Source of the DNA: Nitratireductor sp.
GTDB taxonomy: Bacteria; Pseudomonadota; Alphaproteobacteria; Rhizobiales; Rhizobiaceae
Assembly: GCA_020441855.1 (NCBI GenBank)
Contig: JAGRLL010000282.1
Location: 1 to 41,018 of the forward strand
Direction of reading: 5' to 3'
DNA: 41,018 bases
A model generated the notes under the pieces. It saw only the letters and a program-made list of their open reading frames with translations, was not told the origin of the DNA and did no database searches. A program made the translations under genes and the position numbers. Positions 7,206 through 15,881 of the stretch are shown one piece after another. How positions within the stretch are numbered: the stretch's first letter is position 1; every line of letters begins with the position of its first letter.

Positions 7206-9332
7206 ATGACGCATATTAAGACGGACCGGACGTCGGGCGGGATTGCGGTTCTAACGCTGGATCATGCCAACAGCTCCACTAATCTCATCTCACCGGAATG
7301 GGCGGTGGAATTCTCCGACGCGCTTGACGGGCTGTTCGCCGACGATGCCGTAAAGGGGATCGTTATCACATCGGCCAAGGACGGATTCATGGCCGGTGCC
7401 GATCTCGACTTCATGTCGCGTGCGTTCACAACGAAGGAAGCGTTGGAATTCTCGAGATCTGTTTCGAACGCATTCCGCCGCCTCGAGACGGGTGGAAAGC
7501 CGGTTGCAGCAGTGTTGGTCGGGGCCGCCCTAGGTGGCGGATTCGAACTGGCGCTTGCCTGCCATAGGCGCTTCTTCTCCGATGATCCGGCCGTGCAGTT
7601 TGGTCTCCCGGAAGTCAATGTCGGTCTCTTGCCGGGTGCCGGAGGGACACAGCGCCTGCAACGTTTGCTCGGCGCTGAAAAAGCACTCGATCTTCTGCTT
7701 GGCGGCCGCTCCATGACAGCTGCAGAAGCAGTCGAACTCGGCATCGGCGAAACGCCTGCGCCTGGGGTAACACCCCTCGAGGCCGCATTCGCCTGGTTGG
7801 CATCCGGCCCCGAACCGTTGCAGCCATGGGACCGGAAGGGAAACATGGCACGCCACAAATTGGGGTTGCTTGATCATTCAAATGCGGCCCTGTTTTCGAT
7901 GATGACCGCGAAGGTCGCGGCAAGGACACACCACAATTACCCCGCGCAGCCGGCCATTCTTTCGGCTGTCTTCGAAGGAATGCAATTGCACTTCGACAAG
8001 GCGCTGGAGGTTGAGAGCAAATATTTCGCCAGGCTGCTGTCGGGAGATGTCGCGCAGAATATCGTGCGCACAGTTTTCGTGAACCGGCGCCGCGCGCAGA
8101 ATCTGGCGGCACGGCCGAAAGGCGTTGCCAAGATGAGTTTCGGAAAAATTGGAATTCTCGGCGCTGGAATGATGGGAGCAGGCATCGCCTATTCGGCAGC
8201 CCGTGCCGGCAGCAAGGTCGTGCTCATCGATCGGAATGAAGATGCCGCAAACGCCGGCAAGGAGCATGTACGGGGCCTGCTTGACAAGCTGGTCCAGCGT
8301 GACCGCACTTCAAACGAAGAAGCAGCGGCGATCCTCGACAGGATCCTGCCCACCACCGACTACACAAGTTTGCAAGGGGCGAATCTTGTGGTCGAAGCAG
8401 TTTTTGAAGACAGTGCGGTCAAGGCGGATGTTATCAAGGTGGCCGCAGCGCAATTGTCGGCGGAAGCGGTGTTCGCCAGCAATACTTCCACCCTGCCGAT
8501 AACCGGTCTCGCAGAAAATTCGACCAGGCCCGAGCGGTTCATCGGGCTACATTTCTTCTCGCCTGTCGAAAGGATGCCGCTCGTCGAAATGATCATCGGC
8601 AAGCGGACGAGTCAGGAAACCATCGCACATGCAATGGATTTCGTCGGCCATCTGCGGAAGCTGCCCATCCTAGTCAAAGACAGCCGGGGCTTCTACACGA
8701 GCCGTGTGTTTCTGTCCTATGTCAACGAAGGCGTGGCGATGCTTGACGAGGGGATTCCGGCAGCGCTCATCGAGAACGCAGCCCGCTTCGCCGGAATGCC
8801 GACGGGACCGCTTGCCGTTACCGACGAAGTCAGTCTCGACCTGCCAGTCATGATTGCCCAGCAGGCGAAGGCGGATCTCGGGGAGAACTACCGCGAGCCT
8901 TGCGGTTACGGTGTCATGACACGCATGATTTCGGAATTCGACCGCCACGGCCGCAAGTACGGCGCCGGCTTCTACGAATACGGCTCGGGTGGAAAACGGC
9001 TCTGGCCGGAACTGGCGAGCCATTTTCCTTCTGACAGCCGTTATCCCTCCAGCCAGGAGATCGGCGAGCGGCTCCTGCATGTCCAGGCACTCGAGGCCGT
9101 ACGCTGCGTCGAGGAAGGCGTGATCGAGGATCCCCGCGATGCAGATTTGGGTTCGATATTCGGAATTGGCTTTCCAACCTATACCGGGGGCACCTTGTCC
9201 TATGTCGATACGGTCGGAATCGGCAAATTCGTGGAACGTTGCGAAGCGCTTGAAAAGGCCGTTGGCGAACGCTTCAAGGCGTCGGACTGGCTCAAGCAGC
9301 GTGCGGCGGAAGGTCTATCCTTCCACGGATAG
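7206..9332 (+). CDS. fadJ: FadJ-type enoyl-CoA hydratase / 3-hydroxyacyl-CoA dehydrogenase
   Basis: The 708-residue bifunctional protein joins an N-terminal crotonase domain to a C-terminal 3-hydroxyacyl-CoA dehydrogenase. The crotonase part shows [11 protein letters not shown] near residue 60, [11 protein letters not shown] near 105 and [17 protein letters not shown] near 139-155 with both catalytic acidic positions. The dehydrogenase begins about residue 313 with the Rossmann motif [11 protein letters not shown], and the catalytic His lies in [11 protein letters not shown] near 449. It hydrates 2-enoyl-CoA to 3-hydroxyacyl-CoA and oxidises that to 3-ketoacyl-CoA with NAD+. AGGAAAAC precedes the ATG. 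It lies between a thiolase and an NTF2-like gene on the same strand. Length and domain order match FadJ/FadB alpha subunits. Confidence 0.93.
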   Translation: MTHIKTDRTSGGIAVLTLDHANSSTNLISPEWAVEFSDALDGLFADDAVKGIVITSAKDGFMAGADLDFMSRAFTTKEALEFSRSVSNAFRRLETGGKPVAAVLVGAALGGGFELALACHRRFFSDDPAVQFGLPEVNVGLLPGAGGTQRLQRLLGAEKALDLLLGGRSMTAAEAVELGIGETPAPGVTPLEAAFAWLASGPEPLQPWDRKGNMARHKLGLLDHSNAALFSMMTAKVAARTHHNYPAQPAILSAVFEGMQLHFDKALEVESKYFARLLSGDVAQNIVRTVFVNRRRAQNLAARPKGVAKMSFGKIGILGAGMMGAGIAYSAARAGSKVVLIDRNEDAANAGKEHVRGLLDKLVQRDRTSNEEAAAILDRILPTTDYTSLQGANLVVEAVFEDSAVKADVIKVAAAQLSAEAVFASNTSTLPITGLAENSTRPERFIGLHFFSPVERMPLVEMIIGKRTSQETIAHAMDFVGHLRKLPILVKDSRGFYTSRVFLSYVNEGVAMLDEGIPAALIENAARFAGMPTGPLAVTDEVSLDLPVMIAQQAKADLGENYREPCGYGVMTRMISEFDRHGRKYGAGFYEYGSGGKRLWPELASHFPSDSRYPSSQEIGERLLHVQALEAVRCVEEGVIEDPRDADLGSIFGIGFPTYTGGTLSYVDTVGIGKFVERCEALEKAVGERFKASDWLKQRAAEGLSFHG

Positions 9333-9342
9333 GAAAAGGCTC

Positions 9343-9804
9343 ATGAACGAAACCGTTCTCACCAGGAAGTTCGCCCGGTTCGCCGCCGCTTTGAAGGTCG
9401 GTGATTTCGAATCCATCGCGGAATGGCTTGATCCCGAATTTGTGGTGCATGAGGCTGCCGGCTTGCCCTATGGGGGCACCTATCGCGGAGCGGAGGGCTG
9501 GCGTGAACTCTCCAGGGCCGTGGTAACGCAATATTCCGATTTCCGTTTCGAACCGTTGGAACTCATCGAATCAGTGGATGGCAATCTGGTCGTGCGCTTC
9601 GCCATTTCGGGACGCTCGTGCAGGAGCGGGAAGGAATTCTCGACAACGGTTCTTGAATTCTGGCGCTTTCGGAATGGTTTGCTGGCGGAAATCCTGCCCC
9701 ATTACTGGGACACGCATCTTCTTGCCGAACTCGACGACGACCAGGGGCGGCCCGCCCCACCCCCGCCGCATGACGGGAGCGGGGCACCCCGGGAGGATGG
9801 TTAG
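9343..9804 (+). CDS. NTF2-like / SnoaL-like protein
   Basis: The 153-residue product has the alpha-helix plus curved beta-sheet pattern of the NTF2-like superfamily, which includes SnoaL cyclases, ketosteroid isomerases and small hydratases. It opens with a helical FARFAAALKVGDFESIAEWL, has the DPEFVVHEAAGLPYGGTYRG segment near residue 30, and ends its core with VLEFWRFRNGLLAEI. After that comes a Pro-rich tail of about 25 residues that is unlikely to be structured. The ATG at 9343 has AGGAAAAGG just upstream, 10 bases after the fadJ stop. A longer in-frame extension overlaps fadJ and is rejected. It might isomerise or hydrate an intermediate of the linked pathway; no specific reaction can be assigned. 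Its stop overlaps the convergent acyl-CoA dehydrogenase stop. Confidence 0.75.
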   Translation: MNETVLTRKFARFAAALKVGDFESIAEWLDPEFVVHEAAGLPYGGTYRGAEGWRELSRAVVTQYSDFRFEPLELIESVDGNLVVRFAISGRSCRSGKEFSTTVLEFWRFRNGLLAEILPHYWDTHLLAELDDDQGRPAPPPPHDGSGAPREDG

Positions 9805-10964
9805 AACGAGCGAGGCAGTCCAATCTGCTCGGCAATGACGTTGCGACCCATTTCATTGCTTATCGGGCCGATGCGCCACAGTCTGGCGTCGCGCCAGTAG
9901 CGTTGCATGTCGGTTTCGGCGGAATAGCCCATGCCGCCCAGTATTTGAATGCCGTGATCGGCGGCCCGAACCGCGCAGTCGGACGCGGTAACCTTCAGCA
10001 TGTTGGACTCCAGTCCGCAGTCCCGGCCTTGCGACTGCAGCCAGGCGGCGTGATGCAGCATGAGTTCTATCTGCTTTTGCCAGATTGCGATGTCGGCGAC
10101 ATAATGCTGCAGCGACTGGAAGGCGCCAATCGGCCTGCCGAAGGCCCTGCGCTCCTTCATGTATGAGAGTGCGTCCTCCAGTACGCCGTCGATTACGCCA
10201 AGACAGAAGGCGCCGACCATGATCCGCTCATTGTTAAGCGTTGGCAGCAACATGTACCAAGCGTTGCCTGGCTCACCCAGAACCAGTTCATCGGGAACGA
10301 AGACGTCCTTGAAATGAACCTGGCAGGAGCCAACCGACCGCAAGCCGAGTTTGAGCAGCGGCGTGATCTCGATGCCCTCTTGTTTGGCGGGCACGAAGAA
10401 CAAGGTCACGCCGTGATGCTGTTTCTCGACATTGCGGTCGGTGCGCGCGAGCAGCAGGATGTAGTCCGCCACGTGGGAGGATGTGCACCAGATCTTTTCG
10501 CCGTTTATTACCCAGCCGCCGTCAGCTCTCACCGCGTTAGTCGAAAGCGCACCGAGCACGTCGGTGCCGCCACCCGGCTCGGTGAAGCCAATTGAGGCTC
10601 TCAGCTTTCCAGCGGCGATCTCGGGCAGGAATCGTTGCTTCTGAGCATTAGTGCCGTATATGCCGATCGACTTGGAACCTGCAAACGAAGTAAGACCCCA
10701 GACCCAGGCGAGGCCGCCGAGCGAGCGTGCGAGCGCGCGCCCGAGTATCATCTGGATGATGACGTCTCCACCTTGCCCACCATAGGCTTCGTCGACGCCG
10801 ATACCATGGAAGCCGGCCTCGGTGAACTTGTCCCAGAGAGCGAACGGATATTGGTGTTCGTCTCGCTCCAGTTCACGTGCCCAGGTTTTCGGAATCTCGG
10901 TCTCTACCCAGCGATTGACCATATCCCGAAAAGCTCTGTGTTCCTCGCTAAGTTCGAAATCCAT
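9801..10964 (-). CDS. Acyl-CoA dehydrogenase family protein
   Basis: This 387-residue flavoprotein has the standard acyl-CoA dehydrogenase layout: helical N-domain, beta domain with IGFTEPGGGTD and WVINGEKIWCTSS (FAD contacts), and C-terminal four-helix domain with RRAFGRPIGAFQSLQH and QILGGMGY. These enzymes form 2-enoyl-CoA and pass electrons to ETF. The stretch that normally holds the catalytic Glu (YEGTSEI) reads GPISNEM, so a Pro occupies the first Glu position. The base may come from elsewhere, or the chemistry may differ. The ATG at 10964 has GGAGG five bases upstream; an earlier ATG would add four residues. A 19-bp operator-like element lies about 50 bases before the start, shared with the hotdog/kinase operon at 15432. 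Confidence 0.92.
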   Translation of the reverse strand: MDFELSEEHRAFRDMVNRWVETEIPKTWARELERDEHQYPFALWDKFTEAGFHGIGVDEAYGGQGGDVIIQMILGRALARSLGGLAWVWGLTSFAGSKSIGIYGTNAQKQRFLPEIAAGKLRASIGFTEPGGGTDVLGALSTNAVRADGGWVINGEKIWCTSSHVADYILLLARTDRNVEKQHHGVTLFFVPAKQEGIEITPLLKLGLRSVGSCQVHFKDVFVPDELVLGEPGNAWYMLLPTLNNERIMVGAFCLGVIDGVLEDALSYMKERRAFGRPIGAFQSLQHYVADIAIWQKQIELMLHHAAWLQSQGRDCGLESNMLKVTASDCAVRAADHGIQILGGMGYSAETDMQRYWRDARLWRIGPISNEMGRNVIAEQIGLPRSF

Positions 10965-11013
10965 GACGGCCTCCATTGTTGCGCGAGATTTTCTCTCGGC
11001 GCCGCAACAGGCT

Positions 11014-11032
11014 CACCTATCGGCGGATAGGA
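11014..11032 (-). promoter_or_regulatory. Operator-like element, copy 1 (CCTATC-N4-GATAGG)
   Basis: Arms CCTATC and GATAGG flank a four-base centre. Read on the minus strand the 19 bases are TCCTATCCGCCGATAGGTG, identical to 15380-15398 on the plus strand. It sits about 50 bases upstream of the minus-strand acyl-CoA dehydrogenase start and just before the stop of the LuxR-type gene. Exact repetition in front of two operons with matching orientation indicates a binding site. The likely binder is one of the TetR-family proteins encoded between the two copies, since short symmetric sites suit TetR dimers. Confidence 0.7.
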
Positions 11033-11037
11033 AGGAA

Positions 11038-13722
11038 TCAGCGAGCCGGCAGGAAGCCGAATTGCCTGACGCGTTCGACCGCCTGGGAACGTCGTCTGAC
11101 CCCGACCTTGTCGTAGATCTGTTGCATGTACCATTTGACAGATCCCTCGGTCATGCCGACACGCCTTCCAATTTCGCGATTGCGCAGTCCGTTTCCGACG
11201 AGTGAGAGGATCGCGAGCTCCTTGTCGGTGAGGTGGCCGTAGAGGCCGTGATCGGTGTCAATTTCAATCCGTGGGCGCTGGTTCGGTCGGCCGCATTCGA
11301 GCAGGACGCGGGCAAATCGGTCTGCGGGATGATCGTCGTGCATCTCGTCGTGATAAGCTTCCTCGACCAGCTCGAGAATACCGGGCGCCTCGTCAAGAAA
11401 CGGTCTTATCAATCTGCCTGGTTCCGCCGCCGTGACTGCCTCGCGGATCGAACGTTGCGCCGCGCGGGTTTCTCCGGCGATGCGCAGGAGCTCGGCGTGC
11501 AGTACGTTCCATCGGATCAGGGACCGGATGGCGCCGCGTTGCTTGCAGAAACTCCTCCACTTTCGGACCAGATCTGTGGCCTCTTGGAGTTGATGCCGGC
11601 TGGTGGCGATACGCGTTCGGATGATTGTGGCAAGCTCGCAGGTCGTAGTCGCTTCGTTGAAGGACAATTGCGCAGGCGTCTCCGCTGCGATTTCCGACTT
11701 CGCTATCTGGCGCGCCGCGTCGAGTTTGCCCATCCGAATATTGAGCCGTATACGCTCGTTTGCAACGAACAGACGCAAGCGTCGCAGATCGCATTCGAGG
11801 GCGATTTCGTTTGCTTCCGTCAGAACCCGAAATGCTGACGAAACGTCGCCCCTGGCATCGTGCAGGCGCACGGCCGCGTAATAGCCAGAGACAAGCTGGT
11901 CGGCAAAGCAGAAACGCCGAGCGATCGGCAGGTAGCGATCGAGAAGCCGAGTAACTTCCTCGAGGTCGTTCTGTTCGTAGGCAATCTCGGCAAGCGTGAG
12001 TGCGGGAAGAGCACCGGTTCCTGCTCCTTCTCCGGACAGCCTGACGCTTTCCGCGAGCGCTTCATCAAGGACGCGACGCGCTTCGGTCACTTTGCCGGAT
12101 GCGAGGAATGCGCTGCCAGTGGCGGAGTGCAGCGATATCAGGGCAAACCGGTCACCGGAACGAGTCACCTCGGCTTTGGCTTTGTAGTGAATGCTTTCGA
12201 AATCCTCGAGGTGGAACTTCTCGCGCCGCGCATTGATGTGCTGCGTCTGCAAGGTGCATCGGAGGAATGGTGATGGCTCCCGGTTTTGCGACAGGATCTC
12301 GGGGCATTCCTGCTCGACCGTCTCGAACTCGTCGCGCGAGGCCGCCAGCATCACTTCCCGGTGGCGAATCGCATGACGCAGGTGCTCAGCCTCCTCTTCT
12401 TCAACTTTGTTCGAGCCGAGATGCGCATTCGTGAGTTCGAGGAGTTTTCTTGCGCCTGCGTGATCGAGTTCGCGGATCCGGAGCCACGCGATTGCAAGAA
12501 GGGTGCGAGGACAATTGGCAAGTACGTTTTCAGGCAGATGAGAGGCAAAACTGTCGACGACTGGAACGCGGCCGCATTCGGTGAGTTGGTTTGCCGACGC
12601 CTCCAGTCGCGCAGCCAGCATCATATGATCCGCGCTCAGTCGGGCGTGGAGCAGCGCTTCTTCGTGATTTCCGCGCTTCGCGTACCAGACTGAAGCTCTG
12701 CGGTGCAGTTCGATACGGCGTTGCGGATCGTGGTCTCGGAGCTTGTTGCGCAGGAAGCGTGCGAACTGGTTTTGAAAGGTAATTGCGCCGTCGATTTCAC
12801 CGGTGAATCCGGCAAACAGCCCCAGTTCCTCGACCGCCGCGATTGCTGCCGAGGAATCGTTCCTGGCGAGTATTTCGTTGGCGGCTTCTGACGTAATTCG
12901 GGTGAATATCGAAGCCTCGAGCAGAAAGGAGCCGATGTCCGCAGGTGCTCTTGCCAAAACCTCTTCATCGAAGAAACGCGCCACGTCGATCAAGGGCAGC
13001 CTGTTGCCGGAAGGGGGAGCGATGGCGTCCTTGCCCAGCCGCGTCAGAGCGGCGTCCAGTCCGGCAATCCAGCCTTGGCATTCGCGGGTTGCCTCGGCCA
13101 CCAGATCGGGATCCGGATCGACCCTGAGACGCCGCTCGAGAACGGAAGCGATTTCGGCTTCGCTGAAGCGCAGTTCACCCATGCCGATTTCCCGCAGCAA
13201 ACCGTAGGTTCGCAAGCGGCTGAATGCGTAGCCGGGTGACATACGGGTCGCAATGACAAGATGCGTTCCGTTCGGCAAGTCGTTTAATAGCCCGATAAGG
13301 GTGTTGCGAGCATGTTGACCGCACAGATGAAGATCGTCGAGAAAAATGAACACCGGTTCCGCGATCCCGAGCAGTACTTCGGTCAATCGCCCCGTCAGGA
13401 CTTCCGCACTATCGTCATGACTGAAATCGGCCAGATCGATGCCGGTTCGCTGGTCGGAAGCGAGTGATGCGGCGATGGAGCGAAGAATGTCCGTTCCGGA
13501 TTTCTCTCGTTCGTCCAGCGTCAGCCATGCGGTAATCGCGCGTCTGGATTTTAGCTGGCGGTAAGAGCCTGCAATAAGATTGGTTTTTCCATAGCCTGCG
13601 GGCGCACGGGCAAGGGTAACCCTGTGGGCGCCGATTACCTTGGCATCGGCAAGGTGTCCAGGCCGCTCGATACAGTCTTTTGGCGTGAGAGGCGGCACAA
13701 ATTTTGTACGAATTAGCTCCAT
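11038..13722 (-). CDS. LuxR-family MalT/LAL-type ATP-binding regulator
   Basis: The 894-residue protein matches large ATP-binding LuxR-family (LAL, MalT-like) activators. The N-terminal STAND NTPase has Walker A APAGYGKTN (about residues 40-48) and a Walker B-like VFIFLDDLHL near 122. A long helical-repeat sensor region follows. The C-terminal LuxR HTH (LTDKELAILSLVGNGLRNRE to SVKWYMQQIYDKVGVRRR) occupies about residues 825-885. These proteins activate catabolic promoters after binding a ligand and ATP. The ATG at 13722 has GGGAGGAG upstream; an ATG eight codons earlier lacks such a site. It reads away from a divergent tetR gene with a 7-bp inverted repeat between them. The ligand is unknown; a CoA thioester or free acid from the pathway is a guess. 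Confidence 0.92.
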   Translation of the reverse strand: MELIRTKFVPPLTPKDCIERPGHLADAKVIGAHRVTLARAPAGYGKTNLIAGSYRQLKSRRAITAWLTLDEREKSGTDILRSIAASLASDQRTGIDLADFSHDDSAEVLTGRLTEVLLGIAEPVFIFLDDLHLCGQHARNTLIGLLNDLPNGTHLVIATRMSPGYAFSRLRTYGLLREIGMGELRFSEAEIASVLERRLRVDPDPDLVAEATRECQGWIAGLDAALTRLGKDAIAPPSGNRLPLIDVARFFDEEVLARAPADIGSFLLEASIFTRITSEAANEILARNDSSAAIAAVEELGLFAGFTGEIDGAITFQNQFARFLRNKLRDHDPQRRIELHRRASVWYAKRGNHEEALLHARLSADHMMLAARLEASANQLTECGRVPVVDSFASHLPENVLANCPRTLLAIAWLRIRELDHAGARKLLELTNAHLGSNKVEEEEAEHLRHAIRHREVMLAASRDEFETVEQECPEILSQNREPSPFLRCTLQTQHINARREKFHLEDFESIHYKAKAEVTRSGDRFALISLHSATGSAFLASGKVTEARRVLDEALAESVRLSGEGAGTGALPALTLAEIAYEQNDLEEVTRLLDRYLPIARRFCFADQLVSGYYAAVRLHDARGDVSSAFRVLTEANEIALECDLRRLRLFVANERIRLNIRMGKLDAARQIAKSEIAAETPAQLSFNEATTTCELATIIRTRIATSRHQLQEATDLVRKWRSFCKQRGAIRSLIRWNVLHAELLRIAGETRAAQRSIREAVTAAEPGRLIRPFLDEAPGILELVEEAYHDEMHDDHPADRFARVLLECGRPNQRPRIEIDTDHGLYGHLTDKELAILSLVGNGLRNREIGRRVGMTEGSVKWYMQQIYDKVGVRRRSQAVERVRQFGFLPAR

Positions 13723-13780
13723 CGAACTCCTCCCGAGGATCTCCACATCCCCACCTGTACTCCCGTTTCGACAAATCTAA

Positions 13781-13800
13781 TTTACCATACGTCTGGTAAA
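13781..13800. promoter_or_regulatory. Inverted repeat in luxR/tetR divergent promoter
   Basis: TTTACCA (13781-13787) and TGGTAAA (13794-13800) form a perfect 7-bp inverted repeat with six bases between. It is in the 257-base AT-richer intergenic region between the LuxR-type gene (start 13722) and the first tetR gene (start 13980). The spacing and symmetry suit a TetR-family autoregulatory operator. Its sequence is unrelated to the CCTATC element, so two different regulators may act here. Nothing else recognisable was seen in this intergenic region. Confidence 0.5.
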
Positions 13801-13979
13801 ATAACAGATATTCCGACCACATTTTTTTAGAAGGTCCCGATCAGGTATGCGAATTCTCGCCGCGTTACCTATCCTTTGGCAGGGGCGATGGTTGAATGTT
13901 GGCGGCTAGTTGTGCTTCCTCCTGTATCCGCGGTGTGGTGGAGAGCAGCCGCGTCACCTAAGAACTGGCCGAGGGAGCA

Positions 13980-14657
13980 ATGAGCGTGGAGAAGGCCGAA
14001 CCTGCTGTCCGTCCTGCCAAAGCGCCAAAGCGGTCCGAGGAAACGCGTAATGCGCTGCTCGACGCGGCGGCGCGGATGTTCTTCAGGAACGGATACGACC
14101 GGGCCTCCTTGCAGGAGATAGCTGATATTACCGGCATCCAGAAGGGCAGCATTTATTATCACTACAGGAGCAAGGAGATGCTCCTGTTCGATGTCCTTAA
14201 GCTCATCCATGACCGGCATCTCGATAATGTGCGCGATCTTGCTTCGCGTGCCGAAGGTTCATCGCTGCAGCGCCTGCAATCAATCCTGCGCGGACATACG
14301 CTGTATGTCTGCGCGAATATCGAGGACTCGACGGTTCTGGCGCGCGAATTCGTCAAGTTGGACCGCGAACAGGCGAGAGAAATTCTCGGCGAGGGTTTCG
14401 ACTATCAGCGCGTATTTCGCGATCTCATCGAAGGCGCCAGGGAGGAGGGGGAAGTGCCGGATTGGATCGAACCCAAACTTGCTACCTTGTGGGTGCTGGG
14501 CGCGCTCAACACATTGCACCGCTGGTACAGGCCTCACGAAGATTTCAGCGAGCTCGAAATTGCAGAGACATTCTCGCAGCAGCTTGCAAGGGGCATCAGC
14601 ATGCCTTCGGCAAACACGGTCGGTGCCGTCGAAAGCCAAGCATCGGCCAAACAATGA
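13980..14657 (+). CDS. TetR/AcrR-family transcriptional regulator
   Basis: The 225-residue protein has a TetR N-terminal HTH at about residues 20-66: RNALLDAAARMFFRNGYDRA, then LQEIADITGIQKGSIYYHYRSKEMLL. The C-terminal ligand domain resembles the TetR_C group often found beside fatty-acid and aromatic-acid CoA genes (KstR2/FadR-like layout). Such proteins are usually repressors relieved by an acyl-CoA. GAGGGAG precedes the ATG. It overlaps a second tetR gene by four bases (ATGA) and is divergent from the LuxR-type activator. A symmetrical site at 13781-13800 could be its own operator. Confidence 0.9.
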   Translation: MSVEKAEPAVRPAKAPKRSEETRNALLDAAARMFFRNGYDRASLQEIADITGIQKGSIYYHYRSKEMLLFDVLKLIHDRHLDNVRDLASRAEGSSLQRLQSILRGHTLYVCANIEDSTVLAREFVKLDREQAREILGEGFDYQRVFRDLIEGAREEGEVPDWIEPKLATLWVLGALNTLHRWYRPHEDFSELEIAETFSQQLARGISMPSANTVGAVESQASAKQ

Positions 14658-15364
14658 AGCACGCAGCGGCTAAACCTCGCAAACGCCTGCCGAAAGCGCA
14701 CCGGCGCGCCGAAATCCTGCGCGCGGCGACTGAGGAATTTCACATCAGCGGATACGAGGCGGCATCCCTGCACGCGATCGCGGGCCGGCTCAAAATCAAC
14801 AAGGCGGGTTTGTATTACTATTTTCGTTCCAAGGAAGAATTGCTGACGGTGCTCATCGAGGGCATTTTGGAAAAGGGTATTGCCAATATCGACGCGATTG
14901 CGGCCAGTGGCGGAGACCCTCTGACGTTCCTATGGATGCTCGTTGCCGGCCATGTTCGTCACCAGTGTGAAAACCTCGTGGAGACATCGGTATATCTGCA
15001 TGAGAGGCGCTGGTTGTCGTCCACCAGAAGGCCGGCCCTGCTTAGCAAGGAATCCTATTATCAGTCGGTATTCGAACGCGCGATCCGGGAGGGGCAGGAA
15101 CAAGAGCTGATCCGAAGCGAAATCGACCCAGAACTGGCCGCGCAGAGTATCCTGGGTTCGACCAACTGGATTTATACTTGGTACCGCCCAAACGGCGACT
15201 TGGTGCCCGAAATTATCGGTTCCCATTTCGCGGCGATGACGGTCAACAGCCTGGCCGAGGAAAATGTGTTGAAAAGCTGGGCGCCGCCTCGCCTGCCGAA
15301 GCGCTCGAAATCCGGAGGGAAAGCAGGTGCTGTTTCGCTGAACGCCTTTACGGGTTTTCGCTGA
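14654..15364 (+). CDS. Second TetR/AcrR-family transcriptional regulator
   Basis: The 236-residue product starts at the ATG overlapping the upstream tetR stop (ATGA), after a basic N-terminal tail (KPRKRLPKAHRR). The HTH spans about residues 20-62: AEILRAATEEFHISGYEAAS, then LHAIAGRLKINKAGLYYYFRSKEELL. The ligand domain keeps the NWIYTWYRPNGDL segment, parallel to LHRWYRPHEDF in the neighbour, so the two are paralogues. Tandem co-translated TetR proteins are unusual and could form heterodimers or divide two signals. The CCTATC-N4-GATAGG element begins 16 bases after this gene, in front of the next operon, making this gene or its partner the leading candidate for binding it. A longer in-frame extension to 14462 overlaps the first tetR and is rejected. 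Confidence 0.9.
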   Translation: MKHAAAKPRKRLPKAHRRAEILRAATEEFHISGYEAASLHAIAGRLKINKAGLYYYFRSKEELLTVLIEGILEKGIANIDAIAASGGDPLTFLWMLVAGHVRHQCENLVETSVYLHERRWLSSTRRPALLSKESYYQSVFERAIREGQEQELIRSEIDPELAAQSILGSTNWIYTWYRPNGDLVPEIIGSHFAAMTVNSLAEENVLKSWAPPRLPKRSKSGGKAGAVSLNAFTGFR

Positions 15365-15379
15365 TACTCTGCGATCGCC

Positions 15380-15398
15380 TCCTATCCGCCGATAGGTG
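15380..15398 (+). promoter_or_regulatory. Operator-like element, copy 2 (CCTATC-N4-GATAGG)
   Basis: This 19-base sequence, TCCTATCCGCCGATAGGTG, is the exact reverse-complement copy of 11014-11032. It is placed 33 bases before the ATG of the hotdog/kinase operon (15432). Six-base arms flank a four-base centre. Being in the 67-base gap between the second tetR gene and the operon, it should act on the downstream genes. Confidence 0.7.
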
Positions 15399-15431
15399 TC
15401 CATCCCGCAACGATTCGGCAAAGGTGGAAAC

Positions 15432-15881
15432 ATGTTGCCTGACCTCCCGGACATCGTCGGAACTACGCTCGACGGGGTTGAACCCTATGTCGTCAACGCT
15501 GCCGACAATCACGCAATCTGCACGACAATGGATGTTCCAGTCGACGGTCAGGGCGGGGCGCATCCGATCTTCTATCACATGGCGACCCAGTCCGGCATGA
15601 ACCGCTCGATCGGCGAATTGTGCGGCCTTTGCGGGTTCAACATCGCCCACGGCCCTATGCTTGGCAGCTCTGCCGTCGAGTTTCGCGAGCCGATCATGGT
15701 GGACGTGCCCTATCGAGTGCGTGGCAACATCACCGCATTGAACCGCAAGCAGAGCAGCAGGTTCGGCTGGATAGACATTCTGCAATACGAACTCAAACTA
15801 GTGAACGAGGCCGGTGTGGAAGTCCTTCGCGCGCGCTACAGCCTGGTTCTGCCACGCGGGCGAGGCGACGATGAAGGCTGA
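15432..15881 (+). CDS. MaoC-like hotdog protein, non-catalytic half
   Basis: The 149-residue product has a single hotdog fold like the N-terminal FAS1-like dehydratase half of MaoC proteins. HPIFYHMATQSGMNRS and FNIAHGPMLGSS precede the long beta-strands VPYRVRGNITALNRKQSSR and ILQYELKLVNEAGVEVLRAR. It lacks the D-x4-H hydratase motif, which the next gene has. The two overlap by 11 bases and are almost equal in size, so a heteromeric hydratase of the kind known from actinobacterial steroid side-chain degradation (ChsH1/ChsH2) is a reasonable inference. AAGGTGG lies before the ATG. The gene opens an operon controlled by the 19-bp element at 15380-15398. Confidence 0.75.
   Translation: MLPDLPDIVGTTLDGVEPYVVNAADNHAICTTMDVPVDGQGGAHPIFYHMATQSGMNRSIGELCGLCGFNIAHGPMLGSSAVEFREPIMVDVPYRVRGNITALNRKQSSRFGWIDILQYELKLVNEAGVEVLRARYSLVLPRGRGDDEG

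Noticed and set aside
9325..9336. A GGATAGGAA half-site matching part of the 19-bp operator, in front of the NTF2-like gene.
   Set aside because: The second arm (CCTATC) is missing, and the bases are part of the fadJ stop and the ribosome-site region; probably coincidence.
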